From NCBI GenBank assembly GCA_963575745.1, contig CAUYUJ010015518.1, forward strand, positions 263,861 through 327,860: a stretch of 64,000 nucleotides of DNA. The letters are read 5' to 3'. Position 1 is the stretch's first letter. Each line of letters starts with the position of its first letter. Made by a program: the position numbers and the translations under genes. This document shows, piece by piece, positions 10,437-23,364 of this stretch. The DNA is from Prorocentrum cordatum. Its lineage: Eukaryota > Sar > Dinophyceae > Prorocentrales > Prorocentraceae. Below the pieces are notes generated by a model. The model made no database searches and was not told where the DNA came from. It was given only the letters and a program-made list of their open reading frames with translations.

Positions 10437-11495
10437 GCAGTCACAGCCTCAGCCTCAGCCTGCCTCAGCCTCAGCCTCAGCCTCCTCAGCCTCAGCCTCA
10501 GCCTGCTTCAGCCTCAGCCTCAGTCTGCCTTCAGCCTCGGCCTCAGCCTCAGCCTGCCTCAGCCTCAGCCTGCATCAGCCTCAGCCTCAGCCTCAGCCTG
10601 CCTCAGCATCAGCCTGCCTCAGCCTCAGCCTCAGCCTGCCTCAGCCTCAGCCTCAGCCTGCTTCAGCCTCAGCCTCAGTCTGCCTTCAGCCTCGGCCTCA
10701 GCCTCAGCCTGCCTCAGCCTCAGCCTGCATCAGCCTCAGCCTCAGCCTCAGCCTGCCTCAGCATCAGCCTGCAGCCTCAGCCTCAGCCTGCCTCTGCCTC
10801 AGCCTCAGCCTGCTTCAGCCTCAGCCTCAGTCTGCCTCGGCCTCGGCCTCAGCCTCAGCCTGCCTCAGCCTCAGCCTCATCAGCCAGCCTCAGCCTCAGC
10901 CTGCCTCAGCATCAGCCTGCCTCAGCCTCAGCCTCAGCCTGCCTCAGCAGCCTCAGCCTGCTTCAGCCTCAGCCTCAGTCTGCCTTCAGCCTCGGCCTCA
11001 GCCTCAGCCTGCCTCAGCCTCAGCCTGCATCAGCCTCAGCCTCAGCCTCAGCCTGCCTCAGCCTCAGCTCAGCCTGCCTCAGCCTCAGCCTCAGCCTGCT
11101 TCAGCCTCAGCCTCAGTCTGCCTTCAGCCTCGGCCTCAGCCTCAGCCTGCCTCAGCCTCAGCCTGCATCAGCCTCAGCCTCAGCCTCAGCCTCAGCCTGC
11201 AGCATCAGCCTGCCTCAGCCTCAGCCTCAGCCTGCCTCAGCCTCAGCCTCAGCCTGCTTCAGCCTCAGCCTCAGTCTGCCTTCAGCCTCGCCTCAGCCTC
11301 AGGCTGCCTCAGCCTCAGCCTGCATCAGCCTCAGCCTCAGCCTCAGCCTGCCTCAGCATCAGCCTGCCTCAGCCTCAGCCTCAGCCTGCCTCAGCCTCAG
11401 TCTCAGCCTGCTTCAGCCTCAGCCTCAGTCTGCCTTCAGCCTCGGCCTCAGCCTCAGCCTGCCTCAGCCTCAGCCTCAGCATCAGCCTGCCTCAG
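10437..11495. repeat. CAGCCT hexamer satellite, unit 1
   Basis: About 1.06 kb of CAGCCT with regular GCCTGCCT, TGCATCAG and CTTCAGCCTCGG variants, which give a higher-order period of roughly 140-170 bp. Starts abruptly after GTCGCAGTCACAG. Open in one frame as Ser/Ala/Leu or Gln/Pro strings, typical of a hexamer repeat. Confidence 0.95.
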
Positions 11496-11502
11496 CATTC
11501 AA

Positions 11503-11850
11503 CAGCATGTGGCCCGGGAATGGAGTTCTGGGAACTCGAAGAACACTAAGTGGCCTACAGTTGGCTCCGGGCATTCAAAATCATGCCCAGGAATGGAGTT
11601 CTGGGATCTCGAAGACCACGAAGTGGCCTACAGTTGGCTCCGGGCATTCAAAATGTGGCCCGGGAATGGAGTTCTGGGATTTCGAAGAGCACGAAGTGAC
11701 CTACAGTTGGCTCCGGGCATTCAAAATGTGGCCCGGGAATGGAGTTCCTGGGAACTCGAAGACCACGAAGTGGCCTACAGTTGGCTCCGGGCATTCAGAA
11801 TGTGGCCCGGGAATGGAGTTCTGGGACCTCCAAGACCACGAAGTGTGTAA
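11503..11850. repeat. 73-74 bp tandem repeat, five copies
   Basis: Monomer contains GTGGCCCGGGAATGGAGTT and CCTACAGTTGGCTCCGG. GGAGTT starts at 11,522, 11,595, 11,668, 11,741 and 11,815. Copies at 24,489-24,836 and 37,928-38,275. Confidence 0.9.
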
Positions 11851-12009
11851 CTGTTGGTTTAAAAAAAGTCCCCGGCACCCTCCCCCGGATCGCGTCCAGA
11901 CCACCCTGGGGCGTCATGATGCTCTCTTTTGACCCTACTAGAAACCTATCAGTCTTCGCTGTTAGGTAATATTCGTTTTTCTTTGCGACATGCTTAATTT
12001 TTGCCTTTG

Positions 12010-12870
12010 GAGGGCCTTCTCAGCGGCCTCTTAGACAGTCGTGGGGGGTTCATTTTGGGCCTCTTGTGGCCCGTCTGGGACCCCATTTCGGCTGTCCCAA
12101 GCCCCTCTTGGCATGTCATGGGTAGCTGAGCCGTCTTGGGGCCCTCATGGAGCCCGCTCCGACCATGTAGGGATCCTCCAGTGGCTCTCTCGGGCCCCCT
12201 GGGGACTCTCTCGGGCTGTTTTGGAGGAGCCCACTTGGGGGCCTCGTGGGCCGCGATTTGGGGAGCATTTGGGGCCGACGTGGTCGCCGATGGAACACAA
12301 GAAGCGAATATCATAGAAATGTGTATTATTTCCATGGGGAATGCTCGTTTCTTGCACCAGGGAGCCTTCTCAGCGGCCTCCTGGACCGTCTTCAGGGAGT
12401 CCTGGTAGGTTGTTTTTGAACCCTCTGGGAGCCCAGTTCGGCCGTTCCGGGTCACTCTTCGCCCGTCATGGAGACCTCAGCCCGTCTTGGGGCCCTTTGG
12501 GGCCCTCTCCGACCATGTAGGAATCCTCCGGTTGCCCCCTCGGGGTTCCTGGGGGCTCTCTTGGGCCGTGTTGGCTCTCTTGTGCTGCTTGAAGCTCTCT
12601 CCGGGCCGTCTGGGGGCCCTCTTGGGGGCCTCTGGGGCTGTCTGGGGCTCATTTTGGGAGCCTCCGGGGCCGTCGCGGCCGCTGGTAGGATTGAAAAGCA
12701 AATATCCAAGAATTATGCGTCTTTCCATCGGAAATGCTTGATTTTTGCCGCGCTCTTCAGCCACCTTCCAGACAACCTGGGGCGCTTTTGGCGCCTCTTG
12801 GGCCAGCTGGGGAGCCTGGGGGGGTCTGGGGCCCCTTCTGAACGGAGCCCTCAAGGCCCCCCCGGCCCCC
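12010..12870. repeat. Degenerate GGCC repeats (reverse orientation), second block
   Basis: Two to three long imperfect copies of a roughly 360-bp segment around CCGACCATGTAGG; related to 9,890-10,260. Copies at about 25,000-25,855 and 38,640-39,620. No gene. Confidence 0.65.
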
Positions 12871-12914
12871 CATACGAACCAGAGGCAGCAGTTCTGGGCC
12901 CTCCCCCAGCCTAC

Positions 12915-12916
12915 TC

Positions 12917-12962
<46 letters not shown>

Positions 12963-13546
12963 CATAATCTAATATAATATAATATAGTATAACATAATAT
13001 AATATAATATGACATGGTATAATATAATATGATATAGTATAAATATAATATATTATATTAATAATAACATAATAATATAATATAATATAAACTAATATAA
13101 ACATATAATATAATATAATATAATACAATATAATACAATTAAATATAATAAATATAGTATAATATATATAATCTACTATAATATAATATATTATAAATAT
13201 AATACTACTATAATATAATATGATATTGATATATCTACTATCGTATATCATATAACATAATATGATAATAATATAGTATATATACTATAATATGATATGA
13301 TATAATATAATCTAATATAATATAATAATATACAAAATATAATATAATAGAATATAATATAATAAATATTAATACTATATACTATATTATAATATACTAC
13401 ACTAGTAACAAATTTATTTAATGTAATTAATATTAATATAATATCATATAATATATATATATGTAATATAATATAATATCATATAATAGAATATAATATG
13501 TTATATATATATATGCATATATATATATATACATATACATACACAC
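12915..13546. repeat. AT-rich tract between units 1 and 2
   Basis: TA/TAATA low-complexity DNA ending in TATACATACACACA just before the unit 2 junction. Confidence 0.9.
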
Positions 13547-13633
13547 ATAGCCCGCCTTAGCATCCGCTTCTGCGCCCCCTATCCCCTCAGCCCCCCCGCG
13601 GTCATCCAAGCGACGCCGCCCCCCCCCCTTCAG

Positions 13634-15171
13634 GACCCCGGCCGGCGCCGCCTCGCCCTGGCTGCTGGGTTCCGCGGCCCTGGCCGCTGCGTCCGTGGCC
13701 AGCGGCAGGAGGCCAGGCCGCGGCCCGCGCCGCGCGCTGCCCGCGGCGACGGCCGTGGTGGAGGCGCCCGCCGCCGCGGCGGAGGAGGCCCCGCAGGCCC
13801 CGCCGCCCTTCGACCCGGCCAAGGCCGGCATCGTTGGGCCCACCTCGAGTCGGGGCTCAAGAGACAGGGGTCCGTGCAAGCGGGGGTCCGTCCGAGCGCT
13901 GGGCCCTGCAGCATCCTGCAGAGCCAGGGCTGCACTGGCCCGGTCTTTTGAGTGCGCGAGTTTGCAGGACCCTGCAGGAGTTTGCAGCATCTTGCGCGAG
14001 GCCCGACCGACCCGGCTTTGGATGGACCCAGGTCAGTAGGTCCCCGATCGAGGATCGCGCGGGTGGTGCTGGGGGGTGACCTATAGTTAACCGGGGGGTG
14101 AAGAAAGAAGGCCCCCAAGGGGCCCTTCTCTTCACCACCCACTTGGGACCCCCCCCCTCTTACCACGCGCCCGAGAGGAAGGAAGACCGGCACGAGCTCA
14201 AGGGAGGACTAGGTGCCGCTACCGCTGCCATTACCCACCTCCTCGACGCCGCGGCCGGATTCGCCGCTGGATCCTGGTGAGAGTGCGCCCTGGGCGTGGC
14301 CCAGGGAGTGGCGGCATTGGTCTTTTTGATCTCTCATAGAGAGATTAACTGGTCGAGGGTCCGCGCGGATCTCTTGGGTCTGCGCTGGACCCCCAACGGC
14401 GGCGCCTCCGGCGCCGCGAGGTCCAGCGCCGATGCGAGGTATCCGCGCGGGCCTTCGAAAGTTAATGTTATACCGTGTCGCCTTCTTCTGCTGACCCCAT
14501 CCCCGCTTCGAAAGCACTGGTCCCGCTGCCCGACCTGCCCCCCCCCCCGCCCCCCCAGGCGGGGATTGATGCCGGCCCCGTCGGATTTTGCGGCGTCCAT
14601 CCTGGCCTCGAGGGGGTAGGCTGGTGTCGCCAAGGAACCCTGGCCCGCTGGGGATGGGGATGGGGACGGGCCTGACGATGCCGACAAGGCGGTCGGCGTG
14701 ACGGCGCCCCTGGGCTACTTCGATCCGCTGGGGTTCTGCCAGGTCGGCGACTACGCAGGCTTCCACAAGCTCCGCAGCTCCGAGCTGAAGCACGGGCGCG
14801 TCGCCATGATGGCCGCCTTCGGGACCGCTTTCCAGCACTTCGTGAAGCTCCCGGGCTTCGAGCAGACCCCTGCAGGGCTCGGGGCGCTCACCGACCCTAC
14901 GGGTGTGCTCGGGTTCACCTGCCTCATCCTCCCCATCGCCGCGTTCACGGAGAGCGTGTACTGGAAGGATGACGACCTGTCCAAGGAGCCCGGCAACTTT
15001 GGGGACCCGGGAGACTGGGCGGGGCTCTTCGGCGCCTTCGGCGGCGGCTACAGCGACGAGATTCGGAACAAGGAGCTCAACAACGGCCGCATGGGAATGA
15101 TTTCGGTCATGGGAATCCTGCTGGCGGAGATTGCCACCGGCAAGGACGGCATCCAGCAGTTCGGCCTCTGA
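13634..15171 (+). CDS. Light-harvesting chlorophyll a-c binding protein, copy 2 (exons 13634-13823 and 14689-15171)
   Basis: Same exon structure as copy 1, with a GC-AG intron of 865 nt. The antenna exon is identical in protein to copies 1 and 3. Relative to copy 1 it shows three synonymous differences, in the codons for Asp (GAT to GAC), Phe (TTC to TTT) and Ile (ATC to ATT). The presequence exon does differ: WLLGSAALAAASVASG instead of the Thr and AGG of copy 1, and APQAPPP instead of APEAPPP. Possible first exon: 3548-3672 of the preceding unit. A plastid antenna role is firm; whether each copy is transcribed separately cannot be seen. Confidence 0.9.
14345..14465. mobile_element. TTAA-ended inverted-repeat element in LHC intron (unit 2)
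   Basis: Same element as 1227-1347, in the equivalent intron position. Confidence 0.6.
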
Positions 15172-16050
15172 GCGCACCGCGGAGATCTGAGGGTGGATGG
15201 GTCACTGCGCTGGTGCTGCTCCCGGCCAGCCCATGAATCGGGCTGGCCGAGGGAGGCGCAGATTCCAGCGGGCTTCTGCTCTGTAGGAGCAGGAGGATTC
15301 GAACGGTTTTCGCCGGAAGACGAGCAGGCAGCATGGCGCGGCCCGTCAAGTCTCCTCCGGCCGCACGGCAGTCTGCTGCAGTTTTCGAAGCCCGCTGCGG
15401 CTTCAGGACCCCATTGCTCAGTCCTCCCCGTACCGCTGCGGTGGCTATGGGCTCGTGGCTGCCGTACCGCGTGCCGGGGCGCGGAAAATCTTGGCCGCGC
15501 AGTCGTCCGCCAGGCCGCAGTGCCAGCGGCAGGAGGCGCCAGCGGCGGCGCCATGGTGATCACCCTCCACGGGCCTCGAAGAAGAACCAATTGCACAAAC
15601 ATAAACTGGTAAGGATCCGCGCTGGCCTTCGACGGTTTATGTATATGCAGTTTTTTCTCCTAGGGCCGCAGTGGCCATCAAGCGGCAGCAACGCCAACGA
15701 CAAGTTTGACCAGCCGCCTCCCTCCCCCTCTTTCTCCCCCTGGGCCCCGTAGACTTCTGCTGTTCCAACTTGCTTTAGCTATGATTGCCAGAAAGAAATT
15801 CGAGCACCAACGAAATACGGAAACTAATAGGCTTTCCCGTGTCGGGCCTTGGGAGGCGATACTCGTTCGACACTTTGCCAGCGTGCGGAAAATCTTGGCC
15901 GCGCAGTCGTCCGCCCGGCCGCAGTGCTAGCAGCAGGAGGCGCCATGGGCCGCACCATGGTTATCACTCTCAACGGGTCTCGTGGCTCGCACATGTGGCT
16001 CAGGTGTTGCTTTGAATTCGTGGAAGAAGAAGAAGAAGAAAACAACGCCA

Positions 16051-16210
16051 TTAACATACACTTTTGGCGCTCCGCGCGGATTTCTTGGATCCGCGCTGGG
16101 CCGCCCCCGGCGGCGCCGCCGGCGCCGCCCCTGGCGCGCGCCGCGCGCCAGGGAGGGGGGCCCAGCGCAGATCCAAGAAATCCGCGGGTAGCGCCAACAC
16201 ATTATGTTAA
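16051..16210. mobile_element. 160-bp TTAA inverted-repeat element (unit 2)
   Basis: Same element and position as 2927-3086; flanked on the left by one extra GAA triplet. Confidence 0.7.
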
Positions 16211-16671
16211 TGCCGTCTTTTCTGTTTCAAATCCCTGCGCCCACCGCAGGCTCACCCGCGGCCCCTCGTGCCCTTGCTGACGAACGAACAACACACACAC
16301 ACACCCATACCCACAGGGGGGGGCGGGGAGGGCCACGGGTGCGTGCTGTCGGATTGGGGGTCCCGCTGGAACGGGAGCCTCCCTCGGGGTCCGACAGCCC
16401 GCACTCAATACTCATAGCCAGCCCTCCTCCGTCCGAGCTCCCTATGGTTGAGTCGGGCCTGTCCCTCTGCAGGAGGACTCTTCAAAACTGGTCCAAAAAT
16501 AATGTGGGGACGACTTCCTGGGACTTTTGTGGGAGCATGTCTGGAGCATTGCTCGACAATTGTGCTTTTTCGTCCCAAGTATCCCCCTGTATGGGGGACG
16601 TGCCCGACCTGGACCCTATGTATGGGTGTGGGCGTCTGCTCTTCGCTCGTCGCTCGCAGCGCGCCGGCCCG

Positions 16672-16796
16672 ATGGCCGCCTTCGTGCCCTCGGCGGCCGC
16701 GGCCAGCCCGGCGGCGCAGCCGCTGCGGGCGGTGCCCCTCGGCTCGGCGGCGCCCGCGGCGGCCGCCGGCGCCCGCGCGCCGGGCGGCGGCGCGCG
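16672..16796 (+). CDS. Possible first LHC exon, unit 2
   Basis: Identical coding sequence to 3548-3672. A GA-AG junction to CAG|GACC at 26,530 would link it to copy 3. Confidence 0.4.
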
Positions 16797-17368
16797 GACC
16801 TCGGGGGGCAAGGCGAGGGGGGGGATGTCGGCCACGCGCGGCCACGCCCTTCTGAGAGGCCCCCCCTGCTCGGAAGGCGCGGGCCCGATTTATGTATAAA
16901 TCTATAGATGCGAGGCCGGCGCCTTCTGAGCAGCAGCCTCCTGTTACGAGGCCCTTCCCCCCTCCCCCCAGCCCCTTTGTGCGCGCCGCCAGGGCTGGGC
17001 GGTGGCACAGCACGGGGGCCTCGTGTGCCCTCGCAGGTTGGTCTTTGGCGTCGATTGGCGTCGGTTCGCGTCTGGGGGTGGATGGGCTAGCGCCGATTTC
17101 GCGCCGATTTCGCGTCGGTTTCGCGTCGGCTTAGCGCCGGTTTCGCGTCGGTTTAGCGTCCTGTTAGCGTCGTCTAGCGTCGACTCGCAAGAGCCGACAA
17201 TGGGAGGCTCCCGTGAGTTGCCAGGAGCGTGCGGTTTTGCCACTGTGGACCCATCGCCGATCTGTCGGCGATGCAGCGCCGCTTCCCGCTCGACGTTTCC
17301 CCACTGAGCTGGTCCCCCCATGCTGAGATCACCGCTGGGGTTGCTACGGGGATATGGGGGGTTTATCT

Positions 17369-17617
17369 GGTTGGCCCGGGGTGGGGTCCAGCGAAAGGGG
17401 GTGGTACAGCAGATTTGGTGCAATAGATTTGTGGGGTTGCAATAGAATCGGATTGTGCAATACATTCCGGGACGTCAGTATATTGATGGGTTTTTGTGTG
17501 CAATACATTGAATGCAATACAGTGCAATACAATTCTTTGGCGCAATACGTTTGCAATACAATCGCCCCAACCCTATTGCACCACCCCCTTTCAGCTGGAT
17601 CTCCTTTTGGGTCAACC
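17369..17617. mobile_element. 248-bp terminal-inverted-repeat element, unit 2
   Basis: Same element as 4246-4493 with a one-base length difference in the centre; GCAATAC cluster retained. Confidence 0.6.
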
Positions 17618-19540
17618 AAGGCTTAGAAGCGGATGCGGAGGCGGGTTATATGTGGCCTACATTGAACATCCATAGTAAGGGCGGGTAACCTTCCAAAAGG
17701 CACCCTTGCGTGCTTGCCGTTCCAGGGGTCTTGCGTCCTTGCAGCGCGTCCTTACTACAGCTTTCGGTTGTAACCTGTCACAGAAGTGGGTTACAAGTGC
17801 TTTTAGTGGCTTCGCGGAGGAACTGTACAGATCTGGTCGACGTGGGCGGAACCCATTCGGTAGAGTTTTCTAATCATATTCTGGGTCAGGCCAGCTAATT
17901 AGCTATTCCCATTGCAATATTTTCATTACCCGGACCCCCCCCCCTAAACCAGACCCCCCCCAGGGACGCTCCGGTTGCTTTTCGGACGTCCCGGCGGCCC
18001 CCTGGACGCCCTTGGAAAAGGTCCGCCGGCCCTTCAGGGCCTCCCAGGGCGCCTTGCCGGGCCTTGCAAGCAGACTATAGGCGATCCGAGGGGTCATCGG
18101 AGAGGCGCAAGAGAGACCCAGAACAGCACAAGAGCGCTCCTAGAGGAACCTGGATGGTCCGAAGACGGCCCAAGAGGCCCCCAAGACGTCCCAAGAGGCC
18201 GTTAAGAGAGCCCCGAAGAAGCACAAATCGATCCATTCTCTAAGGGAAATGTATTTGTTTAGTATATCTGCTTTGGGGGTCTTCGCAGCGTCCAAGACGG
18301 CCAGATGGGCCCCCGATATCGCCCCAAGTCGGCCCAAGAGGCCCCCCAGAGGGTGTGAAGACGGCCCAAGAGGGCCCCAAGACTTCCCCAGAGAGCCCCG
18401 AGACTGCCCACAAGAAGTCCAAGATGCCCCCAGAAGGCTCCCAAGAGAGACCCACGAAAGCCATGGGAGACCCCCAAGAAGGCCATTGGAGGATTCCACG
18501 AGGGCCCTAGATGGCTTCAGAAGACCTCTGGAGGGCCGAGCTGACCCGACGATCTTGGTCCCACGCTTGCGGCTCGAGGTTTCAGTTCCTCGATCGAGAG
18601 AGACAGGCAATGAATCTAGATTCGAAGTTCGACGATCGAAGATTTTTTGAGTGCCTGGGGCCCTCCAGGCATTCAGGAAGCGACCGGACATCGATTTGTT
18701 CGGAGCAACTGCGATTTCTTCGGCCTGTATGGGAATGCTCTTTACTTCCTCACAGGACCTTCGCGCGTGAAAATTAGCCTGACGAGGGACCCGACCATAT
18801 GCAGGTGTGAGTACCGCAATAGTGCTTCACTTTCTCGGTGGCGATCCCTATGAGGCAACGAACCGTGCTAGGGGTGTGCCGACATGAATGGCGCGGTACA
18901 CAACGCGAGCGAAAACGATTGATCTGAGTACGTAGGGAGACTGAGCGCGGGTGTTTCTGAGCGCGAGTGCATCTGACTGTGAATGAATCTGCGTGTGGGC
19001 GAGTCTACGTGCATGAATGCGAGTACGACAAAGCATGGTGCAATTGTATATGACTGTGAATACTTTGAGAACGACTGCCTCTGAGTACTCGCGACGCTGG
19101 GCGTGGCCGCCGCAAGGAGCTTCCCCGGGACTCTCCGACGGCATCGCCCGCGCGCCGCAACGCCAATGTCGGCGCGCCCCCCCGCGAGGATCGCGCCCGC
19201 TTCCTCCCCTTCTTTTACTCCCTCTTTGCCCGCGCACTCAAAAGTCCAAGGCTGCGGGCGCAGCGCAGCGCGGAGTCCCCGCGACGCGCGCAGGTCGCCC
19301 CGGAGGGGTCCCAGCGACGCGCGCGGGTCGTCCGCTGCGCGGAGCAAAGAGAGCCAGCTGGCTGGCTGATAGCGGGCAAGGCTCTTGCCGCTGGGCAAAG
19401 CGACGACGGGCGAGCGAGACGCTGGGCAGAACGCAGCACGGAACCCCCGCGACGCGCGCTGGTCGCCCCAGAGGGGTCCCAGCGACGCGCGCGGGTCGTC
19501 CGCCGCGCGGAGCAGAGAGAAAGCTAGCTGGCTGGCTGGG

Positions 19541-21551
19541 ACGTTCGGTGGGGCTCCATATGGGGCCACGAAGCGCTGTGCTGGGTGGGGGAGACGCATG
19601 CAGTTCCCCGTGGGGCCACAAAACGTGTGAGGGGTGGGCCGATATGAATGGCGGGGGCGCCTTCGGATTGTGCCACGGAGACCTTCGGCGGAGCTCCTGC
19701 GGGGCCACGAAACTTGTGAGGGGTGGGCCGACATGGGTGGCGGGGCCGCATGCGTACTGTGCCACGGGGCCCTTCGGCGGAGCTCCTATGGGGCCACGAA
19801 GCGTGTGACGGAGACCTTCGGCGGAGCTCCTATGGGGCCACGAAGCGTGTGAGGGGTGGGCCGACATGAATGGCGGGGGCGCATGCGGACTGTGCCACTG
19901 GGACCTTCGGCGGAGCTCCGATGGGGCCATGAAGCGTGTGAGGGGTGATTCGACATGAATGACGGGGACGCATGCGGACTGTGCCACGGAAGCCTTCGGC
20001 GGAGCTCCTGTGGGGCCACGAAACGTGTGAGGGGTGGGCCGAATTGAATTGCGGGGACGCATGCGGACTGTGCCATTGTCACCTTCGGCGCAGCCCCTAT
20101 GGGACCACGAAGCGTGTGAGGGGTGGGCCGAAATGAGTGTGCGGGACGCATGCGGACTGTCCCATTGGGACTTTCGGCAGCGCTCCTATGTGGCCACGAA
20201 ACGTGTGAGGGGTGTGCCGAAATGGGTGTGCGGGACGCACGCGGGCACACCCACTGGGATCTTCAGCGGAGCTCCTCGTGGGGCCACGAAACGTGTGGGG
20301 CGTCTGCCGAAATAGGTGTGCGGGGCGCATGCGGGCACGTCCCAACTTCGGCGGAGCTCCTTATGAGGTCACGAAGCGTGTGAAGGGTGTGCCGAAATGG
20401 GCGTGCGGGACGCATGCGGGCACACCCACTGGGACCTTCGGTGGAGCTCCCTATGGGGCCACGAAATGTGTGAGGGGTGCGCCGAAATGGGTGTGCGGGG
20501 CGCATGCGGGCACACCCACTGGGACCTTCGGTGGAGTTCCTTATGGGGCCACGAAGCGTGTGAGGGGTGTGCCGACATGGGTGTGCGGGACGCATGCGGG
20601 CACACCCACTGGGACCTTCGGCGGAGCTCCCTATGGGGCCACGAAGCGTGTGAGGGGTGTGCCGAAATGGGTGTGCGGGACGCATGCGGGCACACCCACT
20701 GGGACCTTCGGCGGAGCTCCCTATGGGGCCACGAAGCGTGTTGGGTGTGCGGGACGCATGCGGGCACACCCACTGGGACCTTCGGCGGAGCTCCCTATGG
20801 GGCCACGAAGCGTGTGAGGGGTGTGCCGAAATGGGCGTGCGGGACGCACGCGGGCATACCCAGTGGGATCTTCAGCGGAGCTCCTCATGGGGCCACGAAA
20901 CGTGTGAGGGGTGTGCCGACATGGGTGTGCGGGACGCATGCGGGCACTCCCACAGGGACGTTCGGTGGAGCTCCTTATGGGGCCACGAAGCGTGTGAAGG
21001 GTGTGCCGACATGGGTGTGCGGGACGCATGCGGGCACACCCACTGGGATCTTCAGCGGAGCTCCTCATGGGGCCACGAAGCGTGTGAGGGGTGTGCCGAA
21101 ATGGGTGTGCGGGACGCATGCGGGCACACCCACTGGGACCTTCGGCGGAGCTCCCTATGGGGTCCACGAAACGTGTGAGGGGTGTGCCGAGATGGGTGTG
21201 CGGGACGCATGCGGGCACACCCACTGGGACCTTCGGTGGAGCTCCCTATGGGGCCACGAAACGTGTGAGGGGTGTGCCGAAATGGGTGTGCGGGACGCAT
21301 GCGGGCACATCCACTGGGACCTTCGGTGGAGCTCCCTATGGGGCCACGAAACGTGTGAGGGGTGTGCCGAAATTGGTGTGCGGGACGCATGCGGGCACAC
21401 CCAGTGGGACCTTCGGCGGAGCTCCCTATGGGGCCACGGAGCGTGTGAGGGGGGTGCCGACATGGGTGTGCGGGACGTATGCGGGCACACCCACTGGGAT
21501 CTTCAGCGGAGCTCCCCATGGGGCCACGAAGCGTGTGAGGGGTGTGCCGAA
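19541..21551. repeat. 90-bp satellite, unit 2
   Basis: About 22 monomers with deletions of part-monomers (for example near 20,740 and 20,335) that break or join reading frames relative to unit 1. One forward frame stays open for 561 codons and runs past the satellite end into the GAT repeat. Confidence 0.9.
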
Positions 21552-23364
21552 ATGAGTGATGATGGTGGTGATGATGATGATGACGATGATGATGGTGGGA
21601 GGAGGGAGGAGGAAGGATGGGGAGGAGGAGGAGAAGAGGAGAGGAGACGCGGGCCACCGTCTCTTCAAAACGAGGACCCACCACCACAGGATGGTTGGGA
21701 AATGAGCTCTTCTTCCCCAGTCCTGCGCACAAGCGTGCATGCGCATCGGGCGACCGCGGTGCCAACAGGAACCAGGGATAACAGAAAAATGAGCCGGTCG
21801 CCCGTCCAGGCGTCGAGGTCCCCCCTGCTGAAGCAGGCGATGATTTATTGCTTTGCCGGGGAGGGTCCGGAACAGGGTGCATGGCGCGAGAAGCCAATGC
21901 AGTTTCCCTTTTGTTGTTGTATACACATACTTTGCCTTAGCATCCGCTTCGTTTTATATAGTGCACATATACATGTATATATACATATGTATACCAGAAC
22001 CATCGCGCGCTTCGCGCGCGCTCAAGTTCTAGCTAGGGTCGTGACCATCGTCATCATTAGCATCATCATCCCCGTCATCTGAATCGTCATGGTTATGGTC
22101 ACCTTCGCCATCACCAGCACAACAATCAGCATTATCACCCGTATCGTCAGCATCGTGATCACCATCGCCATCGTTGTCGTCGTATTTTTCAGCATATCAT
22201 CTGCATCAGCAATATCTTGTTGGTCGTCGTCGGCGTCGCCGTCGGCATAGTCATCGTCATCATCATCAGCGCCATCGCCGTCGTCATCCCCGGTCCACTG
22301 CAGCCTCTTACCCTTCTCCTTTTCCCCGTTTCTATGTTCCCATCATCTTATACTCATCATTTTCTTCGTCGGCGTCTCCCTGAAGAAAGGATCCCTTTTC
22401 CTTCACCTCCTCATCTTCTTCGTCTTCTTCCTCCTCCTCCTCCTCCCTGTCTTCCCCGCTCTTCGGTGTGTCCCTCCTTGTGTTCCTTCACCTACTTAAC
22501 CTCCTTCCTCCTCTCGAGCCCTATTCATCCTGCGCTCCCCATCCCTCCTCGTTCTCAGCTTCCCTCCCCGAGCCAGAGAATGAGAAAACAGTATAATCTA
22601 ACAAGAACAATGTCCCTCCTCCTCTTCCCCCTCCCCCCTCTTCGTCCTCCTGATATTCCTCCCCCTCCTCCTCCTCCTCCTCCTCCTCCTCCTCCTCCCA
22701 TTCCTCCTCCTTCTTGTCCTCCTCCTGCTCCTCCTGCTCCTCCTCCTCCTCCTTGTCCTCCTCCTTCTCCTCTCTTCTCTCAACGCACCCAGTACACGGG
22801 TGCCTATTGGAACGCGTGCCGGGGGCCTTTTTTGGGAAACATTGTGGAAGTCTCTAGAGCCTCTCCGGGCCTTCCTTTGGAGTCCTTCGGGTCCTTTGTT
22901 GGCCAGTTTGAGAGTCCATTTCGGCCGTTCCGGGTCCCTCTTGGCTCGTCGTGGGGAGCTTAGCCCGTCTTGGGGCCCTCCTGGGGCCCTCTCCGACCAT
23001 GTAGGAATCCTCTGGTTGCCCCCTCGGGCTTCCTGGGGGCTCTCTTGGGCCGTCTTGTAGCTCTTCTGTGCCGCTCGAAGCTCTCTTCAGCCCATCTTGG
23101 AACCCTCTTTGGGGCCTCTGGGGCCGTCTGGGGCCCATTTTGGTAACCTCTTGGGCCGTCGCGACCGCTGGTAGAACTGAAAAGCGAAGCTCCCAGAAAT
23201 TATCCCGGCAAAGCAACCTAACAGCGATGTGTAGGAGCATATCTGGAAGCATTCTCCTACGATTCAGATGAGAACCTGTTGTAGAAATTCTGCTGTTCTC
23301 GGGGGGGGGGGGGAAGGGGGTCGTAGTCGCATTCGCGATGGCGGTCGCAGTGGCAACGGCATCG

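Larger units (their letters stand above)
435..13546. repeat. Tandem 13-kb macro-repeat, unit 1
   Basis: First of three head-to-tail units. The junction motif CCGCCTTAGCATCCGC follows the AT tract at about 442 and recurs at about 13,554 and 26,448, giving periods of about 13,112 and 12,894 bp. Every internal block (LHC exons, inverted-repeat elements, 90-bp satellite, CAGCCT repeat, 73-bp repeats) occurs once per unit in the same order and orientation. Unit 1 differs from units 2 and 3 by scattered substitutions and length changes in the simple repeats. Confidence 0.95.

Noticed and set aside
10410-11549. 379-codon Ser/Ala/Leu/Pro/Gln frame over the CAGCCT repeat
   Set aside because: Pure hexamer translation; frames shift between units and decay in unit 3.
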